Origin: Caenorhabditis elegans
Lineage: Eukaryota > Nematoda > Chromadorea > Rhabditida > Rhabditidae
NCBI RefSeq assembly: GCF_000002985.6
Contig: NC_003281.10
Span: 8,742,001 to 8,806,000, forward strand
Direction of reading: 5' to 3'
Length of the DNA: 64,000 nucleotides
A program made the translations under genes and the position numbers. Below are positions 1 through 25,209 of this stretch, piece by piece (the first letter of the stretch is position 1; the number at the start of each line of letters is the position of its first letter). The notes below the pieces were generated by a model that worked only from the letters and a program-made list of their open reading frames with translations, did no database searches and was not told the origin of the DNA.

Positions 1-88
1 AAACAAATTGCAATGCCAGAAAAAGTGTGTGAACCAGAACCAGTATACAGAAAGTTGAGAAGAAAAAATGAACTACTCGTTGTAGAGA

Positions 89-1839
89 TTAGAATAATGC
101 AGAATGCATGTCACAATTGGGCATTGTCACACCAAGACTGTCACGTGTCACCTGAAATTAGCTGATATTTCAATAATACGGGATTTTTTGCACAAGGAAA
201 GTTATTGATCTTATTTGGAAAATGACCAATTTTCAAATAGTACCCAACAAAAACGTTAGGGGCGTGCCCTAGAGCACTTTAATCTGGCAAAAAGTAGATC
301 TGAAACTTATTCAGTGCATTTATCATTACTTGAAATCTGCCAAACTGATCAAAAATATGTTTTTTTTTAAACTAATGATGGTTGTAGGAACGCTTTTTGG
401 AATTTCTTGGTTTTTCGAAAAAATTACTCTTCTTAACTAGATCGAAAAAGATCAGAATTTTTTAAGAAAAAGAAAAACATCTTGAAATGCCAAATTTTGA
501 GAATTAAAAAAACAATTTTGCCCTTGATAAACATACAGTAGAAACTAATGTCCATGCATCGGAACCACACTTTGCCAAAATAATTGGATGAGAACATCTC
601 AAATATCCATCCATCGCTCGACACATTTCAGTCAAATACGCTTCTGTTGATGATCCCTGAATCTCATACTTGATCTACTCAAAACATGAAACAAAATGAA
701 CTCACTTTTGCTCCTTGTGCTTCAGAAATTGCTTGAGTGGCTGCTATCTTACAGCTGATATACTCTTTTTGGGCTTCGACCTTAAATTTGATTACTGTAA
801 CTTTGTTGAAGAAGACGAAGAGTGTCACAACATTATTTGTAGATGCAAAAATGTTGTCAATCACAAAAGAGTAGAAACTTAAATTGTAGAAAAATTCTAG
901 ACAACTGTCTTTCTGATACTCTTTTAACCAATCAATTGATCAAGTTATGACAGTTATTTTTTTAAAACAGTTGTCCAGACTCTTTCCAAATTAGAAATAT
1001 TCTAAAGTTTCTTTTGCCGAATACTGTACTTAGTTTATACCAACTTTTTTTAAACCAGTTTGTGATTTTTTATAATATACGATTAAAAGTGTTGTGTCTA
1101 AAGTGTGTCTATCTTCAGAATAACAAGTGAAACTGTGGCAGTACCTCTGCAAAACATCCGGCATGTTTCTGAAATAATGGTTGACCAGAACCACACATGT
1201 AACTGTATGAAGCATGAACAGCATCAATTGACAAGGAATCACATTTCACTGGTGACACACAATCCTAAAAACATTCAAAGATTTTCGGGATTTTCAGCCA
1301 AATTTATGAAAAAGAAAAATTTATGAAAAAATTTACCAATTTTCTGAGTTCATATTTTTGATATTCAAAGCAATGAGATCAACCTCACCTTGAAATCGGT
1401 GTAGATAGAGCAAAGTTGGTTGAAAACTTGGCCACCTTGAAGTGGAAACTGCATAGCTCCGGTCTCCGCTTGAAGTTTTGTAGCGTAGTCAAGCATTGGC
1501 TGTAATTTTTTCATTGTAAGACATTGGCGCTCAAAAACCTAGCTTTTGTTTCAATGCATTTATTTTTTGAAAGAATCATAACTTTAATGGTAGTTAATTT
1601 AAGTTATGTTTTCTAAATTTAAATCTTAAAAACTGAAACTTGTTTCTTAAAATATGTTGAACAAATTATTTTCAATGATGTAACCAGTTTTTCATTATAA
1701 AATGTTTTCAAACCGTCTTGAAATATAAGAATACCTGTAGACACTCGCTAACTTTCTTCTCATCAGAATATTCACATTTCACTGGACTTTCTTTTGTCTC
1801 CACACCAGGTATGAACATTAGAAAAGCAAGTAGAATCAT
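89..1839 (-). CDS. Secreted cysteine-rich protein, DUF19-like (six exons)
   Basis: I read six exons on the minus strand: 1839-1735, 1499-1389, 1264-1145, 780-706, 656-537 and 151-89. They join in one frame to give about 197 residues. The start follows a TTTCAG acceptor at once, which suggests trans-splicing. Residues 1-13 form a hydrophobic signal peptide, and no later membrane segment is seen. The mature part has about eleven spaced cysteines, for example in CEYSDEKKVSEC, CDSLSIDAV and MCRAMDGYLRCSHP. This resembles the nematode-expanded T20D4.11-like/DUF19 domain of secreted proteins of unknown function. The exon 4 acceptor (AATTTAAG) is weak, but only this choice keeps the frame. The fold assignment is inferred from cysteine pattern and size. 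The role is unknown; secretion is the only supported statement. Confidence 0.75.
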
Positions 1840-4458
1840 TCTGAAATGTATTTATAGTTTATAGGGCATTTTAGATTTTTGGAAGAACCAGAGAAGAGCG
1901 GATCTTGGTATAGCATAAACTATAATTTTCCATAAATGTATTACAACAAGAGTATGAAAATGATAAGTTTTAACATTTTTCTTAGTTCGAAAATTCCAAA
2001 AAAATCCCATATCTACATACAGGACTTTAATCAATAGAATACCGTTCAGATTTTTTTTTAAATACAAGGCTTCACATATCTAACCAGTATAGAAAAACCG
2101 AAAAGTAACTGTTATATCCAGTGAAGTATGAAAATTGTGATGTTGAGAGAAGGGAATAGTCGTCAAGCCTTCTTCTTCTGCTTCTTCTCCCCGTAATTCA
2201 ATCGAGTCGAGTCCTCTTATCTTATTTTCACGCCGAGACTTCTTCGTCTTCTTTTCCATCGGGTTTCTTCTTTTTTTCTTATTATCCAGTACCCACAATA
2301 CATACTCACGCATTCTTGGTTTTTCAGAGAAATGAGAAGTTACAGACATACGGTGTTGAAGATAAACATAACGAGAGTTCTTTCTCAGGAATTATGGTAA
2401 GGTAAAAATAAGAAGAAATACTCTCAATTTCAAAAACAGTTGAACAGATAAGATTGGACTGTATGCGATAGTTTTTGAATGCACCATGTTTTTGAGTTTC
2501 TGAGTTGCCAAAAATGCTGATTTTTGAAGTTTTTCTATTGTATCCATTTCACAATTCAGAGACCGCGGTCTGGTCTGAAAATCGTGAGAGACAAAGGGGA
2601 TCCGTCTTCATGCTTATTTTTTTTTCAAAAAAAAATTATCCGAAAACTTTTGCAGAGAAACGAAAGTAGTTATAAAACAAAAAGTCGCTTAAAAGTACAA
2701 ATTGGAAGTCAACTTTAGTGAGTCGAGAATTGATTCAAAATTCTTGATTCTTTATTCTCCAAATAACCAAAAAGTGAATTTGTTCTATGAATGTCCTTTC
2801 TCTACATCATTCCATTTCAAAAGGCTCTTCTCTTTCTATACTTCTGCTTCTTCAGCTCCCCGTCGTTTTCATTTTTCATTCATCTCTTCTCTACCTCGTT
2901 TTCCCTAATGTTAGGAATATTTTTTGAAAAATTGTTAGGAGTTTTTTTTGCATCAAAAATGTTCAGATGACAAAACGACGAAGGAAATGTAAATTGGATT
3001 TGGAAAAAGAAAAAGAAAAGATGGAAAAAGAACGGAATCTGATAAACTACTTGAATGGAAAAATGTTTTGAGATATTTGAGGGACAGCAATTTTTTTGTA
3101 CAAAAGTCGGTTTGCTGTTGAATATTTAAAATTTCAGAAGCTTTGTGATATTCAATATCTATACGAAAACTGAATTTCAGATGTTAAAATGAATCCTACA
3201 CAAAAGGTCCAAAACAAATGGGAACCTTCAGTGGGATTAGGTAACGAAGATAGATGAGAAGAAGGATTCTCAAAGAAAAAAAAAACGAACACATTATGAG
3301 GGTGTATAACTATTGACAATGGGTTTCTAGTGTTTTTTGAGTTTTTTGAAATGATGGGAAAGTTTTGTAAAATTTTGTGTCTTCTGGGAAAATCTATAAA
3401 ATTAAGTTGTGAAGGGCTTGAGTGTTTGAGAAATTTATTTAAAATAATCCAGCTTGGCAGAAAGGTTTGAACATTCGAAAATAGTATTTAAAAAAACCTA
3501 AAGACCAAATAAATATTCTCGAAAAATTTCCAACTCTCAATAAAAAAACGATTGAAATACAGTTAACTAAAAGAATCCGGGCATCATTTCTGAGAAAAGA
3601 ATAATAATTTTTAGAAAGGTAGGTACTTCAGACAATTTCTCCAAAAGACATGTACCATAAAAATTGCAATTGGCTGTAATTCGAAGTCTCTGTTTTTCAG
3701 AACTTGATATGTTATTTAAGAGAAAAAAACGCTACCATAAACTCGCGGTGAGACCCATTCATATAAATCCGTGCACACTCAAGAAAGAGTTTTAGAAAAT
3801 TCGGATAATCAATGGATGGTCGAAATTGATCATAAAATATATAAAAAAATGCTCGGACATTGGGATGGCTTGAAAAAGAAAAGAGAAAGTTTCGTTCATC
3901 TTTCTATCTTTTCAGTTCCATTCGCCGCCAATCCGTTTCTGTCGTCTCTTTTTCTGAATTCCCATCTAATTAAACATCGACCACATGCATCCTTCCTGTC
4001 AAACACACACTTGCCAAACTACTGACTGAGCAAATTGCGAGATATCTCCAGGGAGCCATTGGAATTCTGTTATTTGGCGAGAATTTATGAGCCACCTGAG
4101 CACTAATGGCTTATAGTTTTAGAGCAGGAAGAAGGAAAGAGGAGGAGCCCTTGCTTCTGCTCCAGAGCGTTCGCACAATTGGTCAGGAATTCTGTGGATT
4201 GGAACAAATTAGGAAAAAATATGAATGCTTTTTATTTGCCATCGAGAATCGAGGAAGTTTATAACATAAAACCACGATCCAAAAAAACACAAAAAATGCA
4301 ATAGAATAAAACCCCAAAAATACAAAGAAATCCAAGCATTAAGTTTATACAATTAAAGCTTTTGGCTAATACACAGAAAAATCAAGTAACCCGGAAGAAT
4401 GTGTAATCAAAAAATGATGGTTTTTCTAAAACTGAAAAAAAGAAGCAAATTGTGAATC
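1840..4458. other. Intergenic, upstream of the DUF19-like gene and 3' of ugtp-1
   Basis: AT-rich DNA with no exon series I can support. It should hold the promoter of the DUF19-like gene next to 1840 and the 3'UTR of ugtp-1 near 4240-4458. The open frames at 2080-2349 (lysine/arginine-rich, minus) and 3771-4025 (plus) lack splice partners or recognisable domains. Purine-rich tracts occur around 4120-4160. Confidence 0.5.
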
Positions 4459-6699
4459 CTACTCGTTAACAGAGTTATACAAAAGAACAGCAAGAACAAC
4501 ACAAATGGTTCCAAGTACAAAATACATTCCAATGAAAATATCTGGAAATATGAGCATCGAAAGAACAACAACTAGAATGATAGAGACTGCTGAAGCCATT
4601 GATTTGTACAGATTATCAAGATATCGCATCACAAGAGAAATGTAGAGGCCTCCAACGCCAAGAAGAATCACAACTGCCCATACTTTGTCCGTGTAACCGA
4701 AGAAAAATCCCTTATCGGAGATCCGCGAAAAATCCGTGAGACAAGCGATTGAAGCACTGATCTGGAAAAAATTGGAAATTTTCGAAATTCGACTTTCTGA
4801 GATTAATTGAGCTTAGATTTTATTAATAAGTCTAAATTGGTTTTTAGTAATATTCAATTATTTCGAATCTCTATTTTTCAAACGATTTGAAAAAAAAACC
4901 CTAAATAGTTTCTGATTTTTTTTTAACTTTCAGAAGTTTGATTTATTCAATTGGATGGTAAGTAAATAAACTAGGAAATTTTGAAATTTCAGTAACTTAC
5001 CACTCCACAACTGTACATTTGCATATTACGAATCCAAAATGGTGTACTTCCACCATCTTTCAACATCTTCTCAAAATAGACTCCAGCAAATCCAGCAGTT
5101 ACACACGTTGCCAGTACAGCTGATAATCCGACAATATAATTTTCAGCAGTTTCTCGTTTTGTATTGGCTTCTGATGCAGAAACATTGTTCATTTGAACAA
5201 ATGCTACTCCAAACATTAGAAGTGTAATTGCCATCCATCGACGAGTTGAGAACTTTCGACCGAGAAAGAGCATCATGAAAAAAGCTGTAGAGACGACTTT
5301 CAATTGAGTTGTGACCTGCAATTTTTTTCTTGAAAAAGTAGGGTTTTTTTGGATTTTTGAAAATAATAATTTTTGTTTTGTTTTGGAGAAAAAAAAAAGA
5401 ATTTTTTTTTTGGCTTTTAAAGGGTTTTTTGTGAAAAATTAAAACAAAACATTTCTGCATCGTTTTTTTCTGAAAAAAAGAGTTGGGTTTTTTTTTTGGG
5501 AAAAATTGATTTTTTAATGGTTTTTAATGGATTTTTTTGAAAAAGAAAAAACATATTATTTTGAAAAACTCGATTTTTTTCCTGGAAAAACTTTTAATTT
5601 TTTGGTTATTTTTTGAAAATTTTTTTTGTTTGGTTTTAATGAAAAATTGATTCTTTTTGTTATTTTCATAGGAAAAAAGGTTTTTTGATTATATATTTTT
5701 TAATATTTCTATGACAATTTACCTGATAAAGTCCCGCATCCAAATTCGACAATCCCACAAAATCCAAATTATTCTGAAGAGCATACGCAAACGATGGGAC
5801 ACTCATTTTGGCAAGTTCTCGTGGAGCATTTATGTAATATTTACTGACTTGCTGTAAATTATAATTTTAAGATTTCAAAGAATACGGTAGATCTACCTCG
5901 GAAAATTGTCTGCTATCAAAGTTACATTCTTTGTAGAACATTGCAAATGTGATCACTAATTTCAAAATTTCGGCACATAAGACTACTGATGTTGAAGAAT
6001 ACATCTGAAATAAAAATGCATACTTTCGAAAAATTGAAATATTTGTATCAATTCTGTGTGTTTTTTTGGTGCTTTGGGATCAAAAAAAAAAAAATTTTTC
6101 TTAAAACCGTTTTCACACTTTGGATTTTTTTCAGAAAAGTTAAACATGATTTTTTATATTTCGCTATGAATTATCAATTGTATTTTATTGTCAAACTTTT
6201 TGAATTTTGAATTTTGAAAAAAAAAAATTTCTGAAAATTCAATAATCAAAGTCTTCCAAAACTATATTTCAAAATATATTACCATATCTGGATTTACAGT
6301 ACTCCTTGTGTATTTGATTGTTAATGTGTAAGCTGTCCAAATGAATGTCATACTGGCAATAACATAGCATTTGAAGACAAAACTTGGACGAGATGATGAC
6401 GGGGATTCTGAAATACTTGGCATTTTGATACAGAGTTTTGAGAAGGAATTATATAAATTTTTAAAATAACATACGAAAACTTAAAAAATGTCGAGAGTAA
6501 ATTTTCCGATAATTTGTTTTTCGATTTTTTTTTTCAATTTTTACGGAAAGTTTTTTTTTTGAAGAAATACCAAAACTTTTTGAAAACTGTATAATATTAG
6601 AAACTTCCTACCATCCGCTTTCTCCACATCCTTATCGTTTGGCAGTAGCTTCTCCTTGTCCTCATCTTGATGTGATATATGTACATTTTGGAATTTCAT
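4459..6699 (-). CDS. ugtp-1: UDP-sugar (nucleotide-sugar) transporter, SLC35A family
   Basis: Six exons: 6699-6612, 6407-6283, 6004-5897, 5851-5723, 5315-5001 and 4761-4459, giving about 355 residues, normal for SLC35A. The start follows a CTTTCAG acceptor. After a hydrophilic N-terminus of about 40 residues come roughly ten hydrophobic segments. The stretch around SVPSFAYALQNNLDFVGLSN, followed by DAGLYQVTTQLKV, is the hallmark region of CMP-sialic acid/UDP-galactose/UDP-GlcNAc transporters. Known for the family: antiport of nucleotide sugars into the Golgi or ER lumen in exchange for UMP. The substrate cannot be read from the sequence; UDP-galactose is assumed from homology. sma-2 lies head-to-head 1.26 kb away. 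Alternative: another SLC35A paralogue. Family confidence is high, symbol confidence good. Confidence 0.88.
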
Positions 6700-7963
6700 T
6701 CCTGAAAGTTGTATATTTCATAAAAAATAATCAGTAAATATTGAAAAATGCTTTCAGAAAAAAAAAGATAAGAAAATGTGCTATTGGGGTATGATGTCTG
6801 ATAAAAAGGGTGTATGTTTGTCTAGATCATTCTTCTCTTTTTTATTGTAAAAACGCCACGTTCATGCATAAAATTGAGAGGAAGTATCATTATTCACAAA
6901 CGCGATGATAAAACCCATGAAATCATTTTTTGATACTTTTTAAAAGACTGAAAAATAGATAGATATTCTCTAGAAATGAAATATTTGAAAATGCATTGAG
7001 AACAAAAAAATATAACATTTTCCGATGCTTCCAAGCAACGCTTATGTTCCTTAGCAACATGAATTAACAAAGAAGGAAATTTCAAGGACAAGACACTACT
7101 TGACCTTCTGTCAAAGAATCTACTTATGAAAATTCGTTAAAATTGAAATTATATAGAAAATGTAAATATTGAATGAGTGCATAGAGCAGACTAGAAATTT
7201 CTATATCTTTTGAGATTCTCGGAATCTTTTCTTTTCAGAAAATTATGCTTTCTGATAAAATTCGGTAATTTGTAAACCATGAAAATCAAAATTTTAGGGC
7301 GTGAAATATTTTCTGCTGCAAGAATTTTTCTCTTAATTTAAGCACAAAAGCAACACAATTTCAAAAAAGTGTGTTTTCTGGTGTTCCTTGATCTAGTGAG
7401 ACCGGTTTTTGCAAAGCCTACCTTCACAACAACCATAGACTATTTTATCCGATGACACCTGGTCCCTTCTCAAACAAAAGTGATGAATATTCCCCAATAC
7501 CGTTTTCCTTTCAAACATGAATAAATGAATTCCATTAATTCCCTGCTTGGCTCCAGACTGTCGCCCTTCTGCGTCTCTAAGTCTTCCTATTTCAAACACT
7601 GTCTCATTTTATATATTCTGAGTCTCTCTACTATACTATGATGTCTAGTTGGCTACTAATGACGATAACGGGGGCGCAGGGACACAAGTTGACTGTCGCC
7701 GGGTGGAAACACATCTGTGAAGATGATTGCACAATTTGGAGAGACGGAGAGTTGAAAACAATGAGTAGACAGTTAGACGGTTGATGATGGGCTGGTGAAG
7801 CTGAGAACAATTTATGAGATACCAGGCACTTTAGAGAGGCTACAGAGGTAGAAAGAAAAAAAGGTAAAGGAGTGCGCATTTACAGGCTATTTTCAATGTT
7901 TCTTATTTATAGAATCTTCTTGTGATCTATTAGTTTTTACAATATTTCAAGAAGATTAGAATC
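6700..7963. promoter_or_regulatory. Shared upstream region between ugtp-1 and sma-2
   Basis: The two genes are transcribed away from each other, so this 1.26-kb gap should carry both promoters. Minus-strand open frames at 6894-7091, 7393-7599 and 7631-7879 have no recognisable domain and no splice support. I can name no specific binding site. Regulatory function is inferred from position only. Confidence 0.4.
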
Positions 7964-15024
<7,061 letters not shown>

Positions 15025-15235
15025 TAACACTACCTTGTTGAATTGGAATCAGAAATAGAATAATAAAACAAAAAAAAAACAAACAAAGACGTCCAATTTA
15101 AGTACATGCTTTGAAGAGAAAAAAGGCATCTGAGGGGAATGAAGGGGGGCAAAAGTGAAACCGGGAGAAGATGAATTTTGAAAAAGAAACGAAAAATACA
15201 TATCATTATACAGATAGAAACATAAAATTATGTTC

Positions 15236-19087
<3,852 letters not shown>

Positions 19088-21890
19088 ACCCTAAATAAAA
19101 CATTATTATTCTGGATTTTAAAAAAGTTAAACGGTGGGAGTTAATGACAGGTAGTGTGAAATCGAAAAATTAAAAAAAAATCGGCTTGAAAATTTACTTG
19201 AAAATTTGGAGAAAACTTTGGCTTAGGCTCGGCGGCGGGTAAAATTTCAAAGGGATTTTCAAAACTAAGCTTTTTAAAAAAGTTTAACCAAGAAATCCGG
19301 CTTGTTTTCCTAGAAGAATTAAATGTTTTCAGTAAGTTCCGAAAACTATGCCGCGAAACAAAAATAATATATAGGGTCTGAGGAGGTCACGCGATTGAGT
19401 GTGAATCATATGAATCATAAAGAATGACCGAGCAGCCGCCGTTGGTGCCACGCGTCGTTTCCATTCAAATGGGCTCTCACCACTCTGACAGTGTATGACA
19501 ATATAAATCAAATCAGCAGACATTCAATTTCTCAACATCTGCCCTGTTGGTTAACACAATATGGTTTTGGTTTCTAAGAGCTGTTTGGACGACGCAGAGA
19601 AACATGAAAAAAAACCAGTGTGTGTCTATTGAACAACGACACCTCTTTTTATGAGCCGATGAGGAAGGGAGGCTCTTTAGAAGAGAGCACATGAAAGAAG
19701 AAGGCGGAGTCAAGTGGCTGAGGGCCTAATGGGAGGAGCTTGGTGAGGTTTTCTAATTTTGGAAGAATAAGATTTTAGATCTAATCTCATCTTGTACCAA
19801 AGGATCAGGATAGGAAACTTGAATTGATAAATTCAACATTCCATTATCAATTTTATTTTCGACAATATGATGTATGCCGAACTGCACAAAATGAAAAAAA
19901 AAACCAAATGTAAAGTGACGAATTACACACACATCTAGAAGGCATAACTACAATTTTGATTTAACAAAAATCTAAAATGAATATTCGAATTTTTAGACTG
20001 AGCAATTCGTACTCATTACTTCTACTTGACAAAAATTATAGAATAACAATATTTTGAGAAGCCGAAAGACAGAATACCAGCTGGGTGTACGTGGTAGAAG
20101 GCCATATGAGTAGACAGAGTGAAATTGGGAACAAAAACGATACCACGTGTGTTTGGAGTAGACTTGTCAACAAGTTGCTTGAAAAATTGGGGCGTGGCTA
20201 CTATTCTACGAGGCTTCTGCTACTAATGAATGACCCCCAGAGATATTTCTAAGTGGATCTAGAAAGATCGAATTTCCTCAAATTTTGAAGCTAAACTCAT
20301 GTGATCGCTCTTGAATTGTCACATTCACGAGCTTCTTTCCAAAATGTCTAGACCATGAGAAAGTCAAAGAATGCGGAGATGCTCTTACAATTATTCTCGT
20401 TGTGATGTCAGTTTTCACATTTCCCACGGCTGATTGACACTTTGAGCTCGTCGTCCAGTATTTCAATCAAAAGATTCCAGCTATAAAATTGATTCCGAAA
20501 ATAACGACAAGAAAATAGAAATAGAATTTATGATTTTAAAAATTCTTTCTGTTTTCGAAAACGGTTTCTGCACTTTCTATACGAAATCTGACAGATGCTG
20601 TCGTGAGCGGACACTGGTTTTCTATGAACTGGAAGGAATGAACACTTAGTGAAGACACGAGCAACATAAAATATTGATATTTTTAAAAGTTTAGATGATG
20701 GAATAGAAAAATCGTTGACACGAATGGCTGTCTGTCCCCAATTTCGAAATCGTTCGAATTTCAAGAACAACAACTATTTCAACAAAAATACGATGAACAA
20801 CTGGATAATGTTTAATTACAAAAACTAGCTGAATTAGTTTTGATAAAGAGCAGTTTGTTAAAATTTCTATCGCTGCAATTTTTTAAACAAAAGTGAAGTT
20901 TTTCAAAAAGAAATGAACAAATATTTTTCCGTTCGCAACTATTTTCAACACATGTGCGCAGTCTAGAAAACAACAGAAAACAAAAAATATATACGAAATC
21001 GTAGGAAATGCAAAGAACGATGATTGTAAGAGAAGGACAGGAGAGCAAAATGGTTTTCTTATCATTCCAGAGGTTTTTTCTCACTTTTACAGTGCATATT
21101 ATGCACGTTGTCGTTCTGCGGGCAGAAATGAACATAGAAAATTAAAAAAAAACATAATAAATTGAAGAGTTAAACTTAAAATGGAGAATTTCCGAAAAGA
21201 AAAATCGATTTCGAAAACATCTTTACCGTAGTTTCCATCAAAGACGCAATCTACATCTTGGGCGCGCGGGTCTCACCACGTCTTTTAAAAATTACCGTAT
21301 CCACCTCAAATTTTCAAATAATAATTATAATTCCGTTCTTTCAAAGGAAAATTTGAGATTTTAATGCGAAATGTCCTTAAAAAGAAAAAAAAAGAAAATG
21401 TAGTAAAATATTAAGTTTTGCGACAATTTAAAAAAGAATAGCCCAACTTCCTTTTAAACAAAATATTTTGTTTTAAAATCATGTTGCAAGGCCTGCGAAA
21501 TTTGATTTTTTTTGACAAGCACTGTTCTTCAAGAAAATCAAAACAAAAATTTATGATTAAAAATCACAGATATTCATAAATTATAGAAAAAGTGGACGGG
21601 TCGAGATAGTATGTACTTTGTTTAGTGAATTAAAAAATGTGGCACAATTTAACATAAACTGTAAAAAATGAATTATTTGACGACGGGGATAAAGCATCGG
21701 GTTGTGGCAAGCGGGCTAAAAATTATTTAATGAAAAACCGCCGGGATTATCGTATTCACATGAAAAGAAAATGTTATGCTCGGAGCAAGAGGGCAAAGTG
21801 AAAATTGTAGTGCAATAGGAAGGTGAGAAAGGGAAAATAGGAAACCGTATTTGCAGAAATATCATGGACAAGTTGGGAGTAGAAGGGTGT
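19088..21890. promoter_or_regulatory. Upstream region of aak-1 and 3' flank of mig-22
   Basis: A 2.8-kb gap between two minus-strand genes. The half next to 19088 should contain the aak-1 promoter; 21700-21890 is mig-22 3'UTR territory. Several open frames are present (19513-19713, 20528-20773, 20812-21135), but none has domain-like composition or spliced partners. A fragment near 21260-21300 (GGGCGCGCGGGTCTCACCACG) matches the GGTCTCACCACG end seen in dispersed elements at 16396 and 32818. Confidence 0.45.
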
Positions 21891-24800
21891 TCATTTTTCG
21901 TGGAATAACAATTTTGCCAACTGATCCTTCGCCGCCACGTTTTCCTTTTTACTGTCCAGGCAACGAGCGATATCTTCGGTGTCGATGCTTTCCATGTCAC
22001 AGCTTCTTTTGTGATATCTGTAAGTAATTCATTAATTAATAACACTGGAACAACACAAAATTTGGCGATCTTACCGAATTCGGAGAGTTGGCTCAACAGC
22101 CCTAAGTACATGTATAGAATCTTGTCCCAAGAACGCAGAAATCAAGTCGTTCCGTCTCTCATTTTGACCGAATTTAGCTCTTGCTGTCACATAATCCACA
22201 CCATAAACGGCGAAACAAGAGAAATCTTGAGAATCAAATCGTCCATGTTCTTTTTGTACAATCAATGTTCTTTTCCTTTTTGGTTCAACTCCATCTCTTA
22301 ATCGTGATAAAGCAGCTTCACGAGCTTGTTCTGTCGGCGTCTCTTTTTCTTCTTTTTCTGTCATTTCCATTCCAGAGATTGTCGGATGATATTCAACAAA
22401 TGGAACTGGGAAGAAAACTTGATAATGTTTAATCGTATTGATACGAGCTCGATCAAAGAACTCTTTTTGAACATCTGCATGTGGAGAAAGTAGAAGATAG
22501 ATTGTATTGGCTCCGTATCGATCCACAGCATCATCCAACGCAGCAGCAGCAGCTGTTCCCTTTCCTTCTGTACTAACAGCAGGATGTACTGGAAGAACAT
22601 CTGTTTCCAAAAGTGATCGCTTGCATCGTCGCTTTAATTCTTCCATATCATTAGTGATAGCAGTCACTGAACGAGATTCGATTAATGGGAAAACGGCTAC
22701 AACCATTCGAGTTTTACGGGCTTCTTCTGTGGGGAAGAGACAGAGGCGAGCTTGTCTGGCAAGAAGTTTCCGGGCTGGGAGAACCTACAATATATACATA
22801 TTTTCAATTTGTTTATATCAAAACAATTAAAAATGGGAACCAATTTTTTTTTGAAAAACCTTTAGAAAAACACTTTTTGTATGTTCAACAATATATAAGT
22901 TCTAATCAAAGATGTTGATTTTCGATTTTACACTAAAATATTTCGAAAATAGCTTTAAATTTTGGATATTTTTTAAAAATAATAAAAGTATATTTTTCTC
23001 ATGATTTTTCTATCAACATAAACAATTTTTTTTAAAATTGAGTTTTTGTTAAAACATTTTTTTTATTTTTGAAAAATCGAAATTTTATAAACATTTTTCG
23101 ACAATCCCTTCTCTTTGTGGTTTTCAATTTTATAAAACTAACGTCTTTTTCACTAGCAACTGGAATAACGACAGTGACATCTGTGTCTTCTTTCACATAT
23201 GGTGCCTGGTTCATAAGCTGCGTACTTGCAATCATTCGACTAACGTGCACTCTTCTTTCCACAACAATCTCTTTGAGACTTTCCTCATGTGCAGCCTGAG
23301 ATTGTAAACAAATTTATAAACTTTCAGAAAATCTGTTTCAGATTTAGATTTAGATATTCTAGAACTTTTATTTACCTCATTATCACTTTCAAATCGATTA
23401 TCAACTTCAGGCATTTCATTGACAGTCTTTCGATATGTCAAATCAACCATATAATCCATTCCTCTCCGTGGATCAAAAACTCGATATCCATTTCTCAATT
23501 GAACAAATTCAAGCTCTGGTTCTTCTGATTCAACTTGCTGCCGAGCAGCCACCACAACTTCAGCAACATCATCGAAATCTTTTCCTTCAAGACGTCGAAC
23601 ATTTTGATTAGGTTCACTTCGAAAGAGTTCAGTCATCGTAAAGTACTCCCAAGTCGAAACTTGATACCGATTTGGTGGTTTTGCATACGGTGGAAGTGCT
23701 GGTGGCCAGCTGATAGCTTCTCCTGTTTCACGAGCTTCTTGCTCAGCCAGACGAGAAAGTTCAGCTTCCATTTTGATAATTTCTCGATCAGCTCTTTGCA
23801 TTTCAACTCGAACGAAATAATCATGAAGTGCAGATGCATCTGCATCAGAAAGTAATCTTGGCACAGCAAGAGCTCTCTTAAATGCTGGTGAATGTTTCCA
23901 GTCCTCAATCGAGTCATGAGCAGCTGGCGAATCAGCTCTCTCGGCTCCTCGCCAAACTTCATAACGAACTCCTTGATGAAGCGGCTTACATGTCAAATTT
24001 GTTGCGATTTGAATGCACTTTTCAAATGCGAGTTGATCGTCATCGGCTGCCAGTGCGAAATTGTTGCAAGCATTCCGATTGCTGAAAATATTCAGTTTAA
24101 AACACTTTTCAGTTTATCATAATGTGAAAATTTTGATTTAAAGCTTACTTCATCAGAGCATGCATTGCTGGCTGACTGAGCAACATTCCAGTATCCAATC
24201 GGCATCGTCCACTTCCATCTTCAGCTGCTTCACCCATCACAACTGGTTCATTCCAATTCATCTGACAATTAACAACTATTTTACAAAAACAATTACTGGA
24301 TAAAATACCGTATCAATCATTCTGAGCAAAACGAATGGGTTGATATACGTCGAATCTTTGGCAAGTAGAAACCAGTCATAGTTGTTGTGGACTGTCTGAA
24401 AACATTTTATTTTTAATCAGGAAATGCAACTCCGACAGGAAGAAGCCAAAAAGAACAATTGAGATACTCTGAACAGGGGAATTTTTACACCAAAATCGAC
24501 TTTACAACATGGGGTAAACTTACTGAAAAACATTCAATTGACAATTATAATTGATTCTGAAATAGTTTTATGACTTTTTTTTTTGAAATACGAGTAGTTG
24601 ACAACTACATAAAAAAACATTTTTGAACAACTCAACTAACCATATTGAAAAGGAGACCCAAAACCATCGAATGCGTCTTTTGTCCGTTTAGTTTATATGG
24701 ACTCAAATTGGTTAACTGGGCCAAGTCATTGTCGATTCTTGAAGAGTCAGCAAACAAATGTACACGTGGAACATGGCGCCCAAGAGTTGCATTAATAGAA

Positions 24801-25209
24801 AGAGCCAATGCAGACTCAGCCATCACTGCGGCCATAACTCGTTCACGTGTACCGAGTTCAGTGGCTGCAAATCGAGTTCTTGTAACCTTTGGAGTAGCGT
24901 CTTGATTATGAGGAGGCGCTGGCATATCGTCTTGGTGAACCTAAATTTGATTCTTTCATGAAATTTTGTGTTTTTTTTAAAGCTACTCACAATCCAATGC
25001 TCAGATAAATCTTTATATACTCGCCCTTTCTCCAGTGCCGATGGTTCAAGAACATTCGTTTCTGTTTCTTGATTCTGACATGATGTAAATGCAGCCAATG
25101 AGCTGGTCAAGTCTATACTTGGTGTGGATGAAAAGAAGAAGAGCGCGAGAGCGGCACCTATAAGGAATCCAAGAAGCAAGTGTATGCCTGTTCGACCGCC
25201 GCCGACCAT
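21891..25209 (-). CDS. mig-22: Chondroitin polymerizing factor / chondroitin synthase-like glycosyltransferase
   Basis: Eight exons: 25209-24991, 24940-24641, 24395-24309, 24261-24149, 24081-23376, 23295-23143, 22784-22075 and 22017-21891, giving 804 residues. It is a type II membrane protein: a short basic N-terminus, then a hydrophobic anchor (residues ~8-28) and a luminal part. An N-terminal beta-3-transferase-like region contains VHNNYDWFLLAKDSTYINPF. The C-terminal region holds the second transferase-like domain (AAALDDAVDRYGANTIYLL, HYQVFFPVPFVEYHP). Known for the family: with the SQV-5 synthase it builds chondroitin chains, needed for cytokinesis, vulval invagination and distal tip cell migration. 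Catalytic aspartates are not clearly preserved, as in other polymerizing factors. An in-frame candidate exon lies upstream at 25335-25275. Confidence 0.9.

Noticed and set aside
2080..2349. 89-residue Lys/Arg/Glu-rich minus-strand open frame
   Set aside because: Composition follows a purine-rich tract; no splice partners, no domain, and it is not in phase with the DUF19-like gene.
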